The notes beneath the pieces are model-generated. The model was not told the DNA's origin, made no database searches, and saw only the letters and a list, made by a program, of their open reading frames with translations. 64,000 bases of DNA from CALNXN01 sp942490645 (lineage in GTDB: Bacteria; Pseudomonadota; Alphaproteobacteria; Rhodobacterales; Rhodobacteraceae): positions 186,001-250,000 of the forward strand of contig CALNXN010000011.1 in the NCBI GenBank assembly GCA_942490645.1, given 5' to 3'. Each line of letters starts with the position of its first letter. Within the stretch, counting starts at the first letter, position 1. This document shows, piece by piece, positions 7,982 to 17,081 of this stretch. The position numbers and the translations under genes were made by a program.

Positions 7982-8332
7982 GTGCTGCGCGTGATTGATC
8001 CTGTCAGAATTCGGCGACGTTTGTTCAAGACGCCGGATGGTGCCGAACTGATTGGAACGCTTTTTGAGCCCCATGGATCGCCACGCGCCTTAGTCGTTTT
8101 GAGTGGTGCCACAGCGGGTCCCCAAGGTTATTACCATGCGTTTGCCAGTTGGGCGGCGGCAAAGCGCGGATTGGCCGTGTTCACTTATGATTACAGGGAC
8201 AAGGGGCTGTCATCTTCCAGTCCGATCCGGCACAGCCGCGCGACGCAATCGGAGTGGGGCGTGGTCGACAGTCAGGCCGCACGCCACTGGATGCGCCACA
8301 GCTTTCCGACGGCTCCTCTTTGGCCGTCTTAG
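7982..8332 (+). pseudogene. Truncated alpha/beta hydrolase (N-terminal part)
   Basis: A GTG at 7982, 7 bases after GAGGAA, opens a 116-codon frame with the start of a serine-hydrolase fold: TPDGAELIGTLFEP, LSGATAGPQGYYHAFA and FTYDYRDKGLSSS. This resembles predicted hydrolases of about 280-300 residues (COG4757-like). It stops before the nucleophile elbow, and no other frame up to the SRP RNA gene resumes the fold. The sequence 8333-8441 therefore looks like a deletion scar. The divergent tetR and its operators remain intact. Confidence 0.7.
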
Positions 8333-8441
8333 CGTGTTTCATCGCCGAAACGCAGCACTTTGGGATACATTTCTGGAAGGCTGAATCAACGCGTCACATC
8401 CGAAAACCAGATGCGCAGGTCGGCTCCGGTAGGGTCGGAGG

Positions 8442-8537
8442 TGAGAGGCTGGACAACGACCCAAGCGGGGCTCGTTACGGCTGCTTCCTTCCGGATCTGA
8501 CCGGGTTGGCGAGGCGCTCGCCCGCGCCAACCTCTCG
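8442..8537 (-). ncRNA. ffs: Small (4.5S-type) signal recognition particle RNA
   Basis: The minus strand contains the hallmark GGTCAGATCCGGAAGGAAG loop of SRP domain IV, followed by CAGCC. The outer ends pair (GAGAGGTTGG near 8537 with CCAGCCTCTC near 8442), and internal segments GGCGAG/CTCGCC support the long hairpin. About 96 nucleotides, the usual size of the alphaproteobacterial SRP RNA. It binds Ffh and guides co-translational membrane targeting. End positions are estimated from the terminal helix. Confidence 0.93.
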
Positions 8538-8581
8538 ATGGGGGATATATGCAATGTGCCGCGGCCATGCAAGGCTAACGA

Positions 8582-10444
8582 TCACAGGTGCAGGCGCACC
8601 CGCGCAAAGCCTTCGGGCGACAGGCCACATGGCTCTGGATTCAGATGGGCGATTTCGGTCAGGTGGTTCAGCGCATCCGGTGAGGTGTTCAGGATGGCGC
8701 TAACCCCCAGATCGGATGCAAACCCCCATGGATGGCTCTGGTCGCCGCTTTCAGGGCCCGGATTTTTCAAATGGTCGGTCAAGGCTGTTCCCAGCATCGT
8801 TTCGCTCTTGATTGCGACCGCATCGGAATGGATCGGTGCGAAACCGCCGCCGCCGCCGGAGCGAAAATGTGTGGTTGCTACAAGAAACTCCTGGTCGGTT
8901 TCTATAACGCGGCCTTGCCAGCGCACATCGAAAACCCGCTGACAGGCCGCATCGATCAGTGCGCCGCCCAAGTCATATCTTGGGCCAGATCTGGGATCGA
9001 ATTTGTACGTCAGCCCGTAAAGGCCATCAAACAGAAAGCCGGGGATCGCAGGGTTGGTCAAAGGTTGGTCCGGATCATCTTTTTGCAGGGTGTGAAACAG
9101 ACGCGCAGACCTTTCAAGCCAAGAGAGCACCTCCGCGCCAGTCAACCGCACGCCCCAGATCTGGTTGGCAAAAGGATTGAGCCCGGCGATATGACGCCGC
9201 TGAACCTCGCCCTTGGGCAGGGTGACAAAGTTACTGGGGCCAGACAATCCGCCGGTAGCGGGCGAGGAGGCCGATGCCAGTAACGGCAGGTGCGCAAATT
9301 CGGTGTCGGCTGCCAATCTCTCGATCACCCGCCGTTTGGCCATCGCGACAAGCGCAGGAACCGGACTTGGGTCAACAAGGGCAAAATAGCTGTGCATTTC
9401 GCGGTCGAGCGTGCCGACAGGCTGGGCAAGGTGGGCGCGCGTTGCAGTATGCATGGGCGCGGCCAAGGCGATGATGCGGTCATCTTGAGGTGCGTCGCCG
9501 CCAGGCGAATGCAGCGCAACTTGATGTTCATGCACATGCCAGTTTGACGTGTCGGAGAAGTACAACTCCAGATCGATGACAGCGAGGTCCGATCCGGACA
9601 CGCCCGGCAAAGCCGCAGGCACCCCAGCCAAGGTTCCCGCCTTGGCATCGGCTTCGGCGATGTCGGGGTGGTGAGAGTCGGGAAACCGGACGTGCGTGTG
9701 GCCAGCAATCACCGCGTCGACACCTTCGATCTTGGCAATGGCCAGTGCAGCGTTTTGTTGATCGTGTGACCGGGCACCGCTTGCAATGCCCATATGCGCC
9801 AGCGCGACGATGATATCCGCTCCTGCGGCCTTAAGCTTGGCAACGGTGGTCTTGGCCGCTTCCAGCGCATCGCTGACTTCTGCCTTGCCGCGCAGGTGAT
9901 TCTGGTTCCACGCGGCCGTTTGTGGTGGCAGAACCGACACCAGGCCAATATGCAGATCACGGTTCGTGCCATCAGTGCAGGACAGCGAACGGGTCAGCAC
10001 CACATCAGACAAGAGACCCGGCAGCGCAGGGCAGTGCACATTGCTGCTCAGGACCGGCATCTCAAACGACCGAATCGCGGCGTCCAGATACGCCAACCCG
10101 TGGTCAAAGTCGTGATTGCCCAATCCAACTGCATCGTAGCGCAAGGTATTGAAAGTATTGACGATCGGGTGTGGTGTTGACGGCGTGTGCGCCAGCAAGT
10201 CGCCCATAGCATTGCCTTGCAGCGTGTCGCCGTTGTCGAGCAATAGGCAGGTCGCGCCAGTCTGATGCGCTTCGGTTCGCGCGCGCTCTATGACAGGCGC
10301 CAGGCGCGCCAGTCCGCCGGTGGAACAAGCAACGTCTTTGACGTAATCAAAACCTTGAATATCCATGTGCACGTCAGACGTCGCGAGCAGACGAAGCCGT
10401 GCGACGATAGGCTGGGTCTGCGATGTGCCGGCGGCGGGGGTCAA
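8582..10444 (-). CDS. cpdB: 2',3'-cyclic-nucleotide 2'-phosphodiesterase / 3'-nucleotidase
   Basis: Calcineurin-type metallophosphoesterase joined to a 5'-nucleotidase C-terminal domain (620 residues), expected to hydrolyse 2',3'-cyclic nucleotides and 3'-nucleotides. Metal motifs: LLATSDVHM, LDNGDTLQGN, GLGNHDFDHGL, ALAHMG and IAGHTHVRF. The C-terminal half carries NPFANQIWGVRLTGAEVL and FRSGGGGGF. The best start is a TTG at 10444 with ACAGGAGACGC just upstream; the earlier ATG at 10588 lacks a site. No signal peptide is visible from this start, whereas the E. coli enzyme is periplasmic. It ends 44 bases before ffs on the same strand. Confidence 0.88.
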   Translation of the reverse strand: MTPAAGTSQTQPIVARLRLLATSDVHMDIQGFDYVKDVACSTGGLARLAPVIERARTEAHQTGATCLLLDNGDTLQGNAMGDLLAHTPSTPHPIVNTFNTLRYDAVGLGNHDFDHGLAYLDAAIRSFEMPVLSSNVHCPALPGLLSDVVLTRSLSCTDGTNRDLHIGLVSVLPPQTAAWNQNHLRGKAEVSDALEAAKTTVAKLKAAGADIIVALAHMGIASGARSHDQQNAALAIAKIEGVDAVIAGHTHVRFPDSHHPDIAEADAKAGTLAGVPAALPGVSGSDLAVIDLELYFSDTSNWHVHEHQVALHSPGGDAPQDDRIIALAAPMHTATRAHLAQPVGTLDREMHSYFALVDPSPVPALVAMAKRRVIERLAADTEFAHLPLLASASSPATGGLSGPSNFVTLPKGEVQRRHIAGLNPFANQIWGVRLTGAEVLSWLERSARLFHTLQKDDPDQPLTNPAIPGFLFDGLYGLTYKFDPRSGPRYDLGGALIDAACQRVFDVRWQGRVIETDQEFLVATTHFRSGGGGGFAPIHSDAVAIKSETMLGTALTDHLKNPGPESGDQSHPWGFASDLGVSAILNTSPDALNHLTEIAHLNPEPCGLSPEGFARVRLHL

Positions 10445-10661
10445 AGCGTCTCCTGTAACGTGCAGTTTAACAACTGATGCGTGTCTTCCTTTCGACCAGA
10501 TCACGCAAGGGTTGGCAATCCCTTGATTCCCGACGGTCGATAGCGCTTGTGCCTCCGTTGCAGGTTGATCTGACTGTTTTGCATCCAATTGCTACGCTGC
10601 AGACTTGCGCGCAATGCTTTGCCATGCGACCTGCAAAGCTATCAATTAAAAGGCAATCGGT

Positions 10662-11630
10662 ATGCAGCATGCAGAAACAGTAACCTTTGGCGGATCCGCT
10701 TTGGATCGTGCAGGTGAAATCAGAAGCGATGCCAAAGCGGTGGCCGCTGCGCTCGCAGATCCTGCCAGTCGGGCCATCGTGTTCTGGCGTGGAAAACCTT
10801 TGATCTCGCGGGATCGTCCGGCGGCGCTGTTGCGTTTGCCGATGGATCACCCGGTTTTGCAACTGGCCGAACCCGATCCGATCCTGCTAGGTCGCGAAGA
10901 GGGGGCCGCGCGATTTGCATTCGATATTTCGATCTGGGAGCCGGATGGGTTGGATCACGCACAATTGGGCGGGTTTCTTGATCCATCCGAGCAAACCCAT
11001 CCTGATTTGCAAGACGGTGAGGTATTTGCCGAACTGCGCCGCATCATGACGTGGCTGACCCCGCGAGACGCCGAACTTGCGGCCACCGGCAAGGCCATCA
11101 TTGGCTGGCATGACATTCACGCTTTTTGCGCGCGATGTGGCGAAAAATCCGAGATCACACAAGCCGGATGGCAGCGGATTTGCCCTGCGTGCAAGGCATC
11201 GCATTTTCCGCGGACGGACCCTGTCGTCATCATGCTGATCACCCGTGGCAATTCCGTGTTGATGGGGCGCTCTCCGGGGTGGCCCCGGGGTATGTATTCC
11301 TTATTGGCCGGTTTTGTGGAACCGGGCGAGACACTGGAGGCGGCCGTGCGCCGCGAGGTGTTTGAGGAAACCGGGGTTCAGGTCGGACCTGTGCAATACT
11401 TGGCCAGTCAACCCTGGCCTTTCCCCGCGTCCTTGATGTTTGGATGCGGCGGCGAAGCCGTTAGTGAAGAGATCACCATTGATCCGGTCGAGATAGAAGA
11501 CGCCATGTGGGTCCCACGCGAAGAGATGATGCAGGCATTTGCGGGTGAGCATCCGACGATGTTGCCTGCACGCAAAGGTGCGATTGCGCATTTTCTGCTG
11601 GAAAACTGGCTTGCGGACACGTTGGATTGA
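10662..11630 (+). CDS. nudC: NAD+ diphosphatase NudC
   Basis: Nudix hydrolase of 322 residues cleaving NAD(H) to NMN and AMP and able, in E. coli, to remove NAD caps from RNA. It has an N-terminal domain, a zinc ribbon (CARCGEKS...CPACKASHFPR) and the Nudix box GFVEPGETLEAAVRREVFEE, followed by SQPWPFPASLM, the signature of the NADH-pyrophosphatase subgroup. Start MQHAETVTF after AAAAGGCAATCGGT. Transcribed away from cpdB across a 217-base gap and followed 39 bases later by the SRPBCC gene. Confidence 0.95.
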   Translation: MQHAETVTFGGSALDRAGEIRSDAKAVAAALADPASRAIVFWRGKPLISRDRPAALLRLPMDHPVLQLAEPDPILLGREEGAARFAFDISIWEPDGLDHAQLGGFLDPSEQTHPDLQDGEVFAELRRIMTWLTPRDAELAATGKAIIGWHDIHAFCARCGEKSEITQAGWQRICPACKASHFPRTDPVVIMLITRGNSVLMGRSPGWPRGMYSLLAGFVEPGETLEAAVRREVFEETGVQVGPVQYLASQPWPFPASLMFGCGGEAVSEEITIDPVEIEDAMWVPREEMMQAFAGEHPTMLPARKGAIAHFLLENWLADTLD

Positions 11631-11669
11631 GGAAACACTGACCCTGAGGCGCGAGGGTTTGCTGCGGTC

Positions 11670-12137
11670 ATGAAGTTTTCGACAAAAGAAGATATCGACG
11701 CGCCCATCGAGAATGTTTGGGACATGATAACAGAAGTCGAGGCCTTTGAACGGGCCGCGATGCGCCGCGGCGCGGAGGTTCAGCGGACAGACAGCAAAAC
11801 GGATACAGGTGTTGGCATGTCCTGGCACACCCGCTTTGCGATGCGCGGCAGAGAACGGGAGGTCGATATCGTAATCGAGCGGTTCGATCCGCCCAACGAG
11901 TTGTTTCTGGTCTATGCTTCGGCCAGCCTGACAGGCTCCATGCGGGTGGAACTTATGTCGTTGTCACCAACCCGCACGCGGATGATGGTCGGGTTTGAGA
12001 TGCGACCTTTGAATTTATCCGCCCGTCTGCTGATCCAGTCGTTGAAGCTGACAAAATCATCCTTGACCAAACGCTACAAACTGAGAGTTGCGGAGTTCTG
12101 CAAGGGTTTGGAAGAGCGCTTCGAGAGCTTGGGCTGA
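11670..12137 (+). CDS. SRPBCC-fold (START-like) protein
   Basis: 155-residue protein opening MKFSTKEDIDAPIENVWDMITEVEAFERAA, the typical first strand and helix of polyketide-cyclase/START-like lipid- or ligand-binding folds. The middle is beta-rich (VDIVIERFDPPNELFLVYASAS) and the end is the long C-terminal helix. No catalytic motif. Probably cotranscribed with nudC. Its TGA directly abuts the stop of the converging 78-residue gene (TGATCA), so the two transcripts have no spacer. Confidence 0.85.
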   Translation: MKFSTKEDIDAPIENVWDMITEVEAFERAAMRRGAEVQRTDSKTDTGVGMSWHTRFAMRGREREVDIVIERFDPPNELFLVYASASLTGSMRVELMSLSPTRTRMMVGFEMRPLNLSARLLIQSLKLTKSSLTKRYKLRVAEFCKGLEERFESLG

Positions 12138-12374
12138 TCAGTCTTTCTCAATCCATGGCGCGGCCATCTTGGCGGCGTCGAGCGCCTCGAATTGGGTTCT
12201 GAAACGCTGATCGCCAAAGTGGCCAATACTATACCAACCGGCAGGGTCTTCGGGGTCGCGCCTGAACGTATCAAATCCGAATGATCCGTCGGGGCGTCGA
12301 AAAACGTCGACGCAAGCAGCTTCACCGGGCTGATTTATTGATTGAAGAACCGTGTTTTTGTCGCTTCGTGACAT
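12138..12374 (-). CDS. Small protein of unknown function downstream of pheA
   Basis: 78-residue soluble protein with no motif I can name. It has the feel of a compact beta-strand-rich fold (FRRPDGSFGFDTFRRDP, GWYSIGHFGDQRFRTQFEALDAA), with aromatic-Gly patterns. It follows pheA by 7 bases on the same strand and is probably in its operon. It ends back-to-back with the SRPBCC gene. The ATG at 12374 is supported by its fit to the pheA end. Confidence 0.75.
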   Translation of the reverse strand: MSRSDKNTVLQSINQPGEAACVDVFRRPDGSFGFDTFRRDPEDPAGWYSIGHFGDQRFRTQFEALDAAKMAAPWIEKD

Positions 12375-12381
12375 TTTGTCA

Positions 12382-13227
12382 TCAGTCGCGCCCGGGGTGA
12401 GCCGGATAAACGCCCAGAATTTCGATCATATTGGTGAAGTAGTCGAGTTCTTCGAGCGCGCGCGCGACGCCCGGGTCATCGGGGTGGCCTTCAATGTCGG
12501 CATAAAACTGTGTCGCGGTGAAGGACCCGCCGACCATATAGCTTTCCAGTTTGGTCATGTTGATGCCGTTGGTGGCGAAACCGCCCATCGCCTTGTAGAG
12601 CGCCGCGGGAATGTTGCGCACTTCGAAGACAAAGCTGGTGATCATTCCGTGAGTGCCACGGCGACTATGATCCGCCTTGGGGGACATCAGCAAAAAGCGG
12701 GTGGTGTTGTTGCCCTGATCCTCAATGTGACGGGCAATCAGATCCAGTCCGTATATCTCACCAGCCAACTCGCTGGCCAAAGCAGCGGTGCTTGGGTCTG
12801 CGGCCGCGGCCACCTCCTTTGCCGACCCGGCGGTATCCGCACCGGTGACACGAGCAATACCATGCTTTGAGAGGAACTCTTTGCACTGCCCCAGAAGAAC
12901 AGTGTGGCTTTTGGCTGACGTGATGTCTTTGATCTGTGTACCGGGCACCGCCAACAAGTTGATGTGTACGCGCACAAAGCTTTCTTCGATGATGTGCAAC
13001 CCTGATTGAGGAAGCAACGAGTGAATGTCTGCGACCCGCCCGTAGGTCGAGTTTTCGACCGGCAGCATCGCCAGCTCGGCATCGCCTTGGCGTACCGCTT
13101 CGATGGCGTCTTCGAATGTGGCGCAGGGAACCGGGGTCATATCGGGGCGGGCCTTGCGACAGGCTTCGTGGCTGTAGGCGCCCAACTCCCCCTGAAAGGC
13201 GATACGGGCAGGCGTTGCGGCGGTCAT
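12382..13227 (-). CDS. pheA: Prephenate dehydratase
   Basis: Converts prephenate to phenylpyruvate in phenylalanine synthesis. The 281-residue protein lacks a chorismate mutase domain, as usual in alphaproteobacteria. It opens RIAFQGELGAYSHEA, contains the catalytic motif NNTTRFLL near residue 175, and ends with an ACT domain (from about 195: MITSFVFEVRNIPAALYKAM, then TKLESYMVGG) for phenylalanine feedback. Divergent from the cytochrome c gene across a 122-base gap. Confidence 0.96.
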   Translation of the reverse strand: MTAATPARIAFQGELGAYSHEACRKARPDMTPVPCATFEDAIEAVRQGDAELAMLPVENSTYGRVADIHSLLPQSGLHIIEESFVRVHINLLAVPGTQIKDITSAKSHTVLLGQCKEFLSKHGIARVTGADTAGSAKEVAAAADPSTAALASELAGEIYGLDLIARHIEDQGNNTTRFLLMSPKADHSRRGTHGMITSFVFEVRNIPAALYKAMGGFATNGINMTKLESYMVGGSFTATQFYADIEGHPDDPGVARALEELDYFTNMIEILGVYPAHPGRD

Positions 13228-13349
13228 AACGTAATCCTAAGACTTCAGGTGCGACAAGGTGGTCGATTGGTCGCGGTAACTACACCTTGCCACCGCGAAG
13301 GTGAAGCAATAGATAGCGGCAAACCACGTAATAGATGGACAGTACTCAA

Positions 13350-13859
13350 ATGTTCGACACGATGACGTTCACAAAGATCGCAGGCGGTGTATGCGGCGCC
13401 TTGTTGGTGTTTCTTTTGGGCAAATGGGCCGCGGAAGAGCTTTATCACATGGATTCGCATGGCGAGCAGGCCTATGTGATCGAAGTTGAAGGCGCAGATG
13501 ACGCCGCCGAAGCCGAACCAGAGGTCGATTTTGCGACGCTTTTGGCATCGGCTGACGTGGACAAGGGCGCGCGCGTCTTTCGCAAATGCAGCGCATGCCA
13601 CAAACTGGAACAGGGTGAAAACGGTACTGGTCCCTACCTCTATGCAGTTGTGAACCGTGAAAAGGCTTCGGTCGATGGTTTCAATTACTCTGACACGCTT
13701 GCATCTATGGACGGCGCATGGACACCTGAGAACTTGGATGGCTTCCTTGAGCGGCCAGCGGCCTATGCACCGGGCACGTCAATGAGCTTTGCCGGTTTGA
13801 GAAAACCCGAAGAGCGTGCGGATCTGATTGCTTATCTGGCGACAATCGGCGGAAGCTGA
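13350..13859 (+). CDS. Membrane-anchored cytochrome c (c-552/CycY type)
   Basis: Electron carrier of 169 residues. An uncleaved N-terminal helix (TKIAGGVCGALLVFLLGKWAA) anchors it in the inner membrane, an acidic Ala/Glu-rich linker follows, and the C-terminal domain is class I cytochrome c with CSACH as haem site and Met in GTSMSFAGL as the distal ligand. This architecture is that of Rhodobacter CycY and Paracoccus c552, which carry electrons from bc1 to terminal oxidases. ATG 13350 gives the familiar MFDTMTFTK start; ATG 13335 is an in-frame alternative. A terminator follows. Confidence 0.92.
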   Translation: MFDTMTFTKIAGGVCGALLVFLLGKWAAEELYHMDSHGEQAYVIEVEGADDAAEAEPEVDFATLLASADVDKGARVFRKCSACHKLEQGENGTGPYLYAVVNREKASVDGFNYSDTLASMDGAWTPENLDGFLERPAAYAPGTSMSFAGLRKPEERADLIAYLATIGGS

Positions 13860-13879
13860 TCTCAGCGACATTTTTGATC

Positions 13880-13912
13880 AAAGGGCCGTCTGCCAGCGCA
13901 GGCGGCCTTTTC
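13880..13912 (+). terminator. Terminator after the cytochrome c gene
   Basis: AAAGGGCCGTCTGC and GCAGGCGGCCTTTT pair into a GC-rich stem with a 3-5 base loop and a T tract, 21 bases past the stop. Confidence 0.85.
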
Positions 13913-14053
13913 ATTTGCATCAATCGCATCCTGTTTCAGCAGATAACATTTTCGCAACTTGTAACTTGGCACCGCGCACGCTTAGCTTACATCCAAAGGG
14001 TGAAATTTGCCCTGCGCCAAAATAGGCGCCGCCATTGCCGGAGGATGAACCCT

Positions 14054-15979
14054 ATGCCCACCCCCCTGATACGCACGTCTCTCTTGTTCCAAACCGTGCA
14101 ACGGGGGCTTGGATGCGCCGCTATAACAATGGCCTTGACCGTGGCGCCGCCGGCCATAGCCGAGGACGGCCCAACGACCACCAGCCACGGCTATTCGTTT
14201 TACGGCGATCTGACTTATCCGGAAGATTACGCACATTTCGATTATGTGAACCCCGATGCTCCCAAAGGCGGCGAAATCGCGTTGCACGTTGTCGGTACAT
14301 TCGATTCGATGCACCCCTATACGCGCAAGGGTCGCGCCGGTGCGCTCTCGACGGTGATGTATGAAAGCCTGCTGGGCGATGGAACCGGTGGCGCATCGGC
14401 CCCCGCTGATGTCTACGGCGAAAACTACTGCCTGTTGTGTGAGCGGCTGGAATACAACGAAGGCAAGGATTGGGTGATATTCTACATGCGCCCGGAAGCG
14501 CGCTTTTCAGATGGCACACCCGTGACGGCACATGACATCGCATTCAGCCACAACCTTTTGCTGGACGAGGGGTTGAAGTCTTATGCAGATGCGGTGCGCA
14601 AGCGTATCCCTAAGGTCGAGGTGATTGATGATCACACGATCAAGTTCTATTTCACCGAAGGCATATCGCGTCGCAGTCTGATTGATCAGGTTGGCTTTGT
14701 GCCGGCGTGGTCCAAGAAATGGTACGAAGAAACCGGCGCTGGGCTGGATGAAAGCCGGCTTGAGATTTCGCCCGGCTCCGGCCCCTACATGGTCGACAGC
14801 GTCGATGTGAACCGAAGGATCGTCTACAAACGCAATCCCGACTATTGGGGCAATGACTTGCCCTTCAACGTCGGGCGCAACAACTTTGACACTATTCGGA
14901 TCGAGTATTTCGGCGATGACACGGCGGCGTTCGAGGCGTTCAAGGCCGGCGAATACACCTTCCGTCGAGAGGGTGATTCCAAGAAATGGGCCTCCGGCTA
15001 CGACTTCCCCAAAGTGTCGAACGGGCAGGTTGTGATCAAAGACCTGCCGGACGGTGCGCCGCCTGCTCCAACGGGGATCGTTTTCAACCTTGCATCTGAG
15101 CCGTTCAAGGATCGTCGTGTTCGGCAAGCCATTGCGTTGGCCTATAATTCAGAGTGGACAAATGAAAGCCTGCAATTCGGTCTGTTCCGTCAGCGGGCAT
15201 CGTTCACGCAGGATACGCCCCTGATGGCGACGGGTATGCCCGAAGGATTGGAATTGGAAATATTGCAAAGCTTCGGCGATCTGGTGCCCGCGGCTGTGCT
15301 GAGCGAGCCTGTGGTAGAGCCGCATACCTCCCGGCCAGAGCGGCTTTTGGATCGGCGCAATGCGCGCGCGGCTGCCAAATTTCTGGACGACGCAGGCTGG
15401 GCGGTTGGAGATGATGGTGTGCGCCGAAATGCGGATGGCCAGACCCTTGAGATCACCTTCTTGTTCAATTCCGCAGGCCCCCCGACCTTGAGCGCCGTGA
15501 TGGAGAATTTCGTGGCCAACGTGAAGCAGTTGGGCGTCGATATAACCTTCGAAAAGGTCGACCCATCGCAGTACACGTCTCGCGAACGAGACCGGGATTA
15601 CGATCTGGTTTATGATCAATACGCGGCGTTTCTGGGCACGGGCACCGGTTTGATGCAACGGTTCGGATCAGAAGCGGCCAGCTTCTCGCTGTTCAACCCT
15701 GCTGGGCTGGCCAGCCCGCTGGTCGATAGCATCATCGAACGATCCTTGAACGCAACAACGCGCGAAGAAGAGGCCGCAACTTTGACCGCGCTTGACCGTG
15801 TGCTGCGCTATGAATTCATCATGATCCCGGTCTGGTATAACCCCAGCCATTGGGTCGCTTACTATGACCAATACGAACACCCAGAAAACATCCCACCTTA
15901 CGCTTTGGGGCAGTTGGATTTCTGGTGGTACAACCAGGACAAGGCGGATGCCTTGCGCGCCGCCGGTGCATTGAGGTAA
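14054..15979 (+). CDS. yejA: Peptide ABC transporter substrate-binding protein (YejA-like)
   Basis: Periplasmic family-5 solute-binding protein, 641 residues, delivering oligopeptides to YejBEF. A Sec signal peptide ends near VAPPAIAED. Family landmarks include DAPKGGEIAL, DGTPVTAHDIAFS, the GSGPYMVDSVD strand and KRNPDYWGNDLP. ATG 14054 is preferred because GGAGG ends 9 bases upstream; ATG 14045 directly abuts that site. First gene of yejABEF, with 9 bases to yejB. E. coli Yej imports microcin C and peptides; the natural substrate here is unknown. Confidence 0.93.
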   Translation: MPTPLIRTSLLFQTVQRGLGCAAITMALTVAPPAIAEDGPTTTSHGYSFYGDLTYPEDYAHFDYVNPDAPKGGEIALHVVGTFDSMHPYTRKGRAGALSTVMYESLLGDGTGGASAPADVYGENYCLLCERLEYNEGKDWVIFYMRPEARFSDGTPVTAHDIAFSHNLLLDEGLKSYADAVRKRIPKVEVIDDHTIKFYFTEGISRRSLIDQVGFVPAWSKKWYEETGAGLDESRLEISPGSGPYMVDSVDVNRRIVYKRNPDYWGNDLPFNVGRNNFDTIRIEYFGDDTAAFEAFKAGEYTFRREGDSKKWASGYDFPKVSNGQVVIKDLPDGAPPAPTGIVFNLASEPFKDRRVRQAIALAYNSEWTNESLQFGLFRQRASFTQDTPLMATGMPEGLELEILQSFGDLVPAAVLSEPVVEPHTSRPERLLDRRNARAAAKFLDDAGWAVGDDGVRRNADGQTLEITFLFNSAGPPTLSAVMENFVANVKQLGVDITFEKVDPSQYTSRERDRDYDLVYDQYAAFLGTGTGLMQRFGSEAASFSLFNPAGLASPLVDSIIERSLNATTREEEAATLTALDRVLRYEFIMIPVWYNPSHWVAYYDQYEHPENIPPYALGQLDFWWYNQDKADALRAAGALR

Positions 15980-15988
15980 CCGCACGGC

Positions 15989-17080
15989 ATGGGCGCCTAT
16001 ATTGTCAGACGGCTTTTGCTGATTATCCCGACGTTGCTGGGGATCATGCTTGTCAATTTCGCTTTGGTGCAGTTCGTACCGGGCGGCCCAGTCGAACAGG
16101 CGATTGCGCGGCTTCAGGGCGGTGGCGATGTGTTCGAAGGCTTTGCTGGCGGTGGCGATGACGCGGGCGGGTCCAGCGGGCTGGAAGCCAACGAAAGCGA
16201 ATATATTGGTGCGCGGGGATTGCCCCCTGAATTCATCGCAGAGTTGGAGCGCGAGTTCGGGTTTGACAAACCACCCGTCGAGCGGTTCCTGAACATGATC
16301 TGGAATTACATGCGTTTTGATTTCGGAGAGAGCTATTTCCGATCTGTGAGCGTAATCGAGTTGATAAAAGAAAAGCTGCCCGTTTCCATTACACTGGGGC
16401 TATGGTCGACGCTTATCGCTTATCTGGTCTCGATCCCGCTTGGCATTCGCAAGGCGGTCAAGGACGGGACACGGTTCGACACCTGGACCAGCGGCCTGAT
16501 CATTGCAGGCTATGCAATCCCGAATTTTCTGTTCGCCATCATGCTGTTGGTACTGTTCGCGGGCGGTTCATACTGGCAGATATTCCCGCTGCGTGGTCTG
16601 ACATCCGACAATTTCGCCGATCTAAGTTTCGGGGCCAAGGTGGTCGATTACTTCTGGCACATTGCACTGCCCGTCTTAGCGGGAACGATCGGCGCTTTCG
16701 CGACATTGACGCTTTTGACCAAGAACAGCTTTCTGGATGAGGTCAAGAAACTCTATGTCATGACAGCGCGGGCTAAGGGCTTGAGCGAGCGGCAAGTGCT
16801 CTACGGCCATGTCTTTCGCAATGCGATGCTGATCGTGATTGCCGGTTTCCCGGCCGTCTTTATTGGAGTGTTTTTCGGCGGTTCATTGATCATCGAGACA
16901 ATATTCAGCCTCGATGGGCTGGGGCGTTTGGGCTTTGAGGCCGCTGTGGCGCGAGACTATCCGATTGTCTTTGGCACACTGTTCATCTTTGGGCTGATTG
17001 GTCTGTTGGTCGGCATCATTTCCGATCTGATGTATGTGCTGGTCGATCCGCGCATCGACTTTGAACGGCGGGAAGGCTGA
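15989..17080 (+). CDS. yejB: Peptide ABC transporter permease YejB
   Basis: Inner-membrane permease of 363 residues with the MGAYIVRRLLLIIPTLLGI opening and the EAA motif region (YVMTARAKGLSERQVLYGH) that contacts the ATPase. A Gly/Asp/Ser-rich insert (about residues 43-75) sits in the first periplasmic loop, a feature I associate with Yej-type rather than Dpp-type permeases. One base separates its stop from the yejE start. Confidence 0.94.
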   Translation: MGAYIVRRLLLIIPTLLGIMLVNFALVQFVPGGPVEQAIARLQGGGDVFEGFAGGGDDAGGSSGLEANESEYIGARGLPPEFIAELEREFGFDKPPVERFLNMIWNYMRFDFGESYFRSVSVIELIKEKLPVSITLGLWSTLIAYLVSIPLGIRKAVKDGTRFDTWTSGLIIAGYAIPNFLFAIMLLVLFAGGSYWQIFPLRGLTSDNFADLSFGAKVVDYFWHIALPVLAGTIGAFATLTLLTKNSFLDEVKKLYVMTARAKGLSERQVLYGHVFRNAMLIVIAGFPAVFIGVFFGGSLIIETIFSLDGLGRLGFEAAVARDYPIVFGTLFIFGLIGLLVGIISDLMYVLVDPRIDFERREG

Positions 17081-17081
17081 C

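Noticed and set aside
13870..13880. TTTGATCAAA after the cytochrome c gene as an FNR half-site
   Set aside because: A short self-complementary string without the TTGA-N6-TCAA spacing, located between a stop codon and its terminator.
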